From positions 1-10,158 of the forward strand of contig JAKAUG010000451.1 of assembly GCA_021827805.1 (NCBI GenBank): DNA of 10,158 nucleotides, in the 5' to 3' direction. The notes under the pieces are model-generated. The model worked only from the letters and a program-made list of their open reading frames with translations, was not told the origin of the DNA and did not search any database. The stretch comes from Bacillota bacterium (GTDB lineage Bacteria > Bacillota > Sulfobacillia > RBS10-35 > JAJYVN01). How positions within the stretch are numbered: position 1 is the stretch's first letter; each line of letters begins with the position of its first letter. The position numbers and the translations under genes were made by a program. Shown here piece by piece: positions 8,902 through 10,158 of the stretch.

Positions 8902-9207
8902 CTAGCCGCGCAACCAGTGCAGCCGGTCCACATCCAGGGTGCCGCGCGTGCGTCCCAGCAGGACCGCCAGCGCGAGCCCGATGGCCACGTCCGCCGCCGC
9001 GACCGTGATGACCACGAAGGCGAAGATCTGCCCGCCCATCAGTCCAGACTCACGGGCCGTGGCCACCAGGGCCAGGTTGGCCGCGTTCCACATGAGCTCC
9101 ACGCTCATCACGAGCACCAGGACGTCTCGGCGCAGCAGAATGCCCAGCATACCGATGACGAACAGGATCGCCGCCAGGCCCAGGTACAGGGGCAGGCCCA
9201 CGCTCAT
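8902..9207 (-). CDS. nuoK: NADH-quinone oxidoreductase subunit K
   Basis: Small complex I membrane subunit (101 residues, three helices, usual length) that with NuoJ forms the link between the quinone site and the antiporter-like subunits. The first membrane glutamate is Glu37 in MSVELMWNAANLAL, matching E. coli Glu36. The second, Glu72 in E. coli (usually AAAEA), is Asp73 here in AAADVAIGLAL (codon GAC at 8991-8989). The ATG start (9207-9205) overlaps the nuoJ TGA as ATGA, so translation is probably coupled. A gap of 42 bp separates it from nuoL. The C-terminal tail TRGTLDVDRLHWLRG is polar and basic. Confidence 0.96.
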   Translation of the reverse strand: MSVGLPLYLGLAAILFVIGMLGILLRRDVLVLVMSVELMWNAANLALVATARESGLMGGQIFAFVVITVAAADVAIGLALAVLLGRTRGTLDVDRLHWLRG

Positions 9208-9788
9208 CGCCGCTCGCCCCCCGCTGCACCCTGCTCGGCCAGCGCGTGGCTGACCTCGATCGCGACAGTCTCGCCCTCAAGCTTCGCGGCCATGGCCTCG
9301 TCGTGGCCTGAGCTCAGGGCCACGCTGCCGATGATCGCCGTCAGCAGGGCCAGGGCCGTGCCCTCAAAGGGCAGCAGATAGGGGCCGAACAGGGCCTTGC
9401 CGAAGGCCGACACCTCGCCCGACGCCCCGTGGGCGGCCACCCCGGCGGCCACGCCCGCCCCGGCGCCCACCAGCAGGACGACGGCCACGACCACGGCAGC
9501 CACAAGGGCCAGGCCCATCTGGGCCGGCGGCTGCCCGCGCGGCACCGTCTCAATCTGGCGGTTGGCGCTCAAAAGGCCCAGGACGAAGACGAACAGCACC
9601 ATCACCGCACCCGCGTACAGCAGCACCTGCACGAGCCCCAGGAAGGAGGCGCGCAGCGTCATGTACAGGACGGCCAGGCTGCACAGGTGCACGATCAGCC
9701 ACAGCACGCTGTGCACCGTGCTCCGCGCCGTCACCACGCCCACGGCCGCGGCCACCGCCGCAAGGCCCACCAGCACAAAGGCGATCAT
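9204..9788 (-). CDS. nuoJ: NADH-quinone oxidoreductase subunit J
   Basis: Complex I membrane subunit with about five helices, next to the quinone chamber. It has 194 residues. The helix known for its pi-bulge in solved structures reads FLGLVQVLLYAGAVMVLFVF (49-68) with Tyr58. STVHSVLWLIV (23-33) and LLPFEGTALALLTAIIGS (138-155, Glu142) also match the family. A charged tail of about 30 residues follows the last helix. ATG 9788 overlaps the nuoI stop as ATGA, and AGGGG lies 11 nt upstream. The nuoK start overlaps its own stop in the same way, so nuoI-J-K form one coupled translation block. Confidence 0.95.
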   Translation of the reverse strand: MIAFVLVGLAAVAAAVGVVTARSTVHSVLWLIVHLCSLAVLYMTLRASFLGLVQVLLYAGAVMVLFVFVLGLLSANRQIETVPRGQPPAQMGLALVAAVVVAVVLLVGAGAGVAAGVAAHGASGEVSAFGKALFGPYLLPFEGTALALLTAIIGSVALSSGHDEAMAAKLEGETVAIEVSHALAEQGAAGGERR

Positions 9789-10158
9789 CCGGCCAACGTC
9801 CCCTCTGTCCCCGCTTGCGCAGCTGCCGACGGCACGGGGGCCACGCTCCCTGGCTCGGGCACCACCAGCCAGCGCTTGTCGACCTGGAAATCCCGGCGGT
9901 CAAAGCCCACCAGTTCGTGCCGCGGCGTGAGCTGGATCGCGCCGGTCGGACAGGCCTCCTCGCAGTACCCGCAGAAGATGCACCGCAGCAGGTCGATCTC
10001 GTACCGCCAGGCATACCGCTCCCCGGGGGAGGTCGGATGCTCCGGCGCGTTCTCCGCCGCCTCCACCGTGATGCAGTGCGCCGGACAGGCCGCCTGACAC
10101 AGCTCACAGCCGACGCATTTCTCCAGGCCGTTGTCGTGCCGGTCCAGCACGTGCAGAC
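9785..10158 (-). CDS. nuoI: NADH-quinone oxidoreductase subunit I, C-terminal part (5' end cut by right window edge)
   Basis: Peripheral-arm subunit with two 4Fe-4S clusters (N6a and N6b) that carry electrons to cluster N2 and quinone. The visible part opens with LHVLDRHDNGLEK, followed by two ferredoxin motifs: CVGCELCQAACPAHC and CIFCGYCEEACPTGAI. All cysteines of the CxxCxxCxxxCP patterns are present. The stretch ITVEAAEN and the YEIDLLRC lead-in are typical of NuoI. An in-frame GTG at 10150 is not the start, because homology continues upstream of it to the edge. After the ferredoxin core comes a tail of about 40 residues ending in a Pro/Ala/Gly-rich stretch of low complexity. Its stop overlaps the nuoJ start by 4 bp. 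nuoA-H would be expected further right. Confidence 0.95.
   Translation of the reverse strand, partial: LHVLDRHDNGLEKCVGCELCQAACPAHCITVEAAENAPEHPTSPGERYAWRYEIDLLRCIFCGYCEEACPTGAIQLTPRHELVGFDRRDFQVDKRWLVVPEPGSVAPVPSAAAQAGTEGTLAG

Noticed and set aside
4612..9381. A 1589-codon open frame on the plus strand
   Set aside because: It is antisense to nuoN, nuoM, nuoL, nuoK and part of nuoJ. Its product is a Gln/Arg/His/Gly-rich string with no domain, as expected from the reverse of hydrophobic high-GC genes lacking certain codons. The minus-strand genes are certain.

Overview
The window is a densely packed chromosomal segment of a GC-rich bacterium (roughly 70% G+C by eye). All ten recognisable genes lie on the minus strand. 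Transcribed right to left they are nuoI (cut by the right edge), nuoJ, nuoK, nuoL, nuoM, nuoN, tig, clpP, clpX and lonB (cut by the left edge). LonB is an ATP-dependent protease typical of Bacillota, where it lies close to clpX. With complex I genes and high G+C, this suggests a high-GC Bacillota lineage (of the Symbiobacterium, Thermaerobacter or Limnochorda kind). The lineage is an inference, not a demonstrated identity.

Right part (about 4165-10158): the distal half of a respiratory complex I operon. NuoI carries two 4Fe-4S clusters and passes electrons towards quinone. NuoJ and NuoK are small membrane subunits. NuoL, NuoM and NuoN are the three antiporter-like proton-channel subunits. Coupling is tight: nuoI/nuoJ and nuoJ/nuoK overlap by 4 bp, nuoM/nuoN abut, and the other gaps are 42-45 bp.

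Left part (1-4069): a protein quality-control cluster. Trigger factor (tig) overlaps clpP by 4 bp, clpX follows 74 bp later, and lonB follows after a 459-bp non-coding gap. Trigger factor assists nascent chains, ClpX unfolds substrates and feeds them to ClpP, and LonB is a membrane-anchored AAA+ protease. A strong GC hairpin sits in the 95-bp nuoN-tig gap. More hairpins sit just after clpX. A plausible separate promoter precedes lonB.

No mobile element, CRISPR array, tRNA/rRNA or evident novel system was found. The points most worth checking are residue changes at normally conserved positions: the TM5 glutamate of NuoL is alanine, the Walker A threonine of LonB is isoleucine, the second membrane glutamate of NuoK is aspartate, and two histidines of NuoN are replaced. 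Seven of the nine visible starts are GTG.
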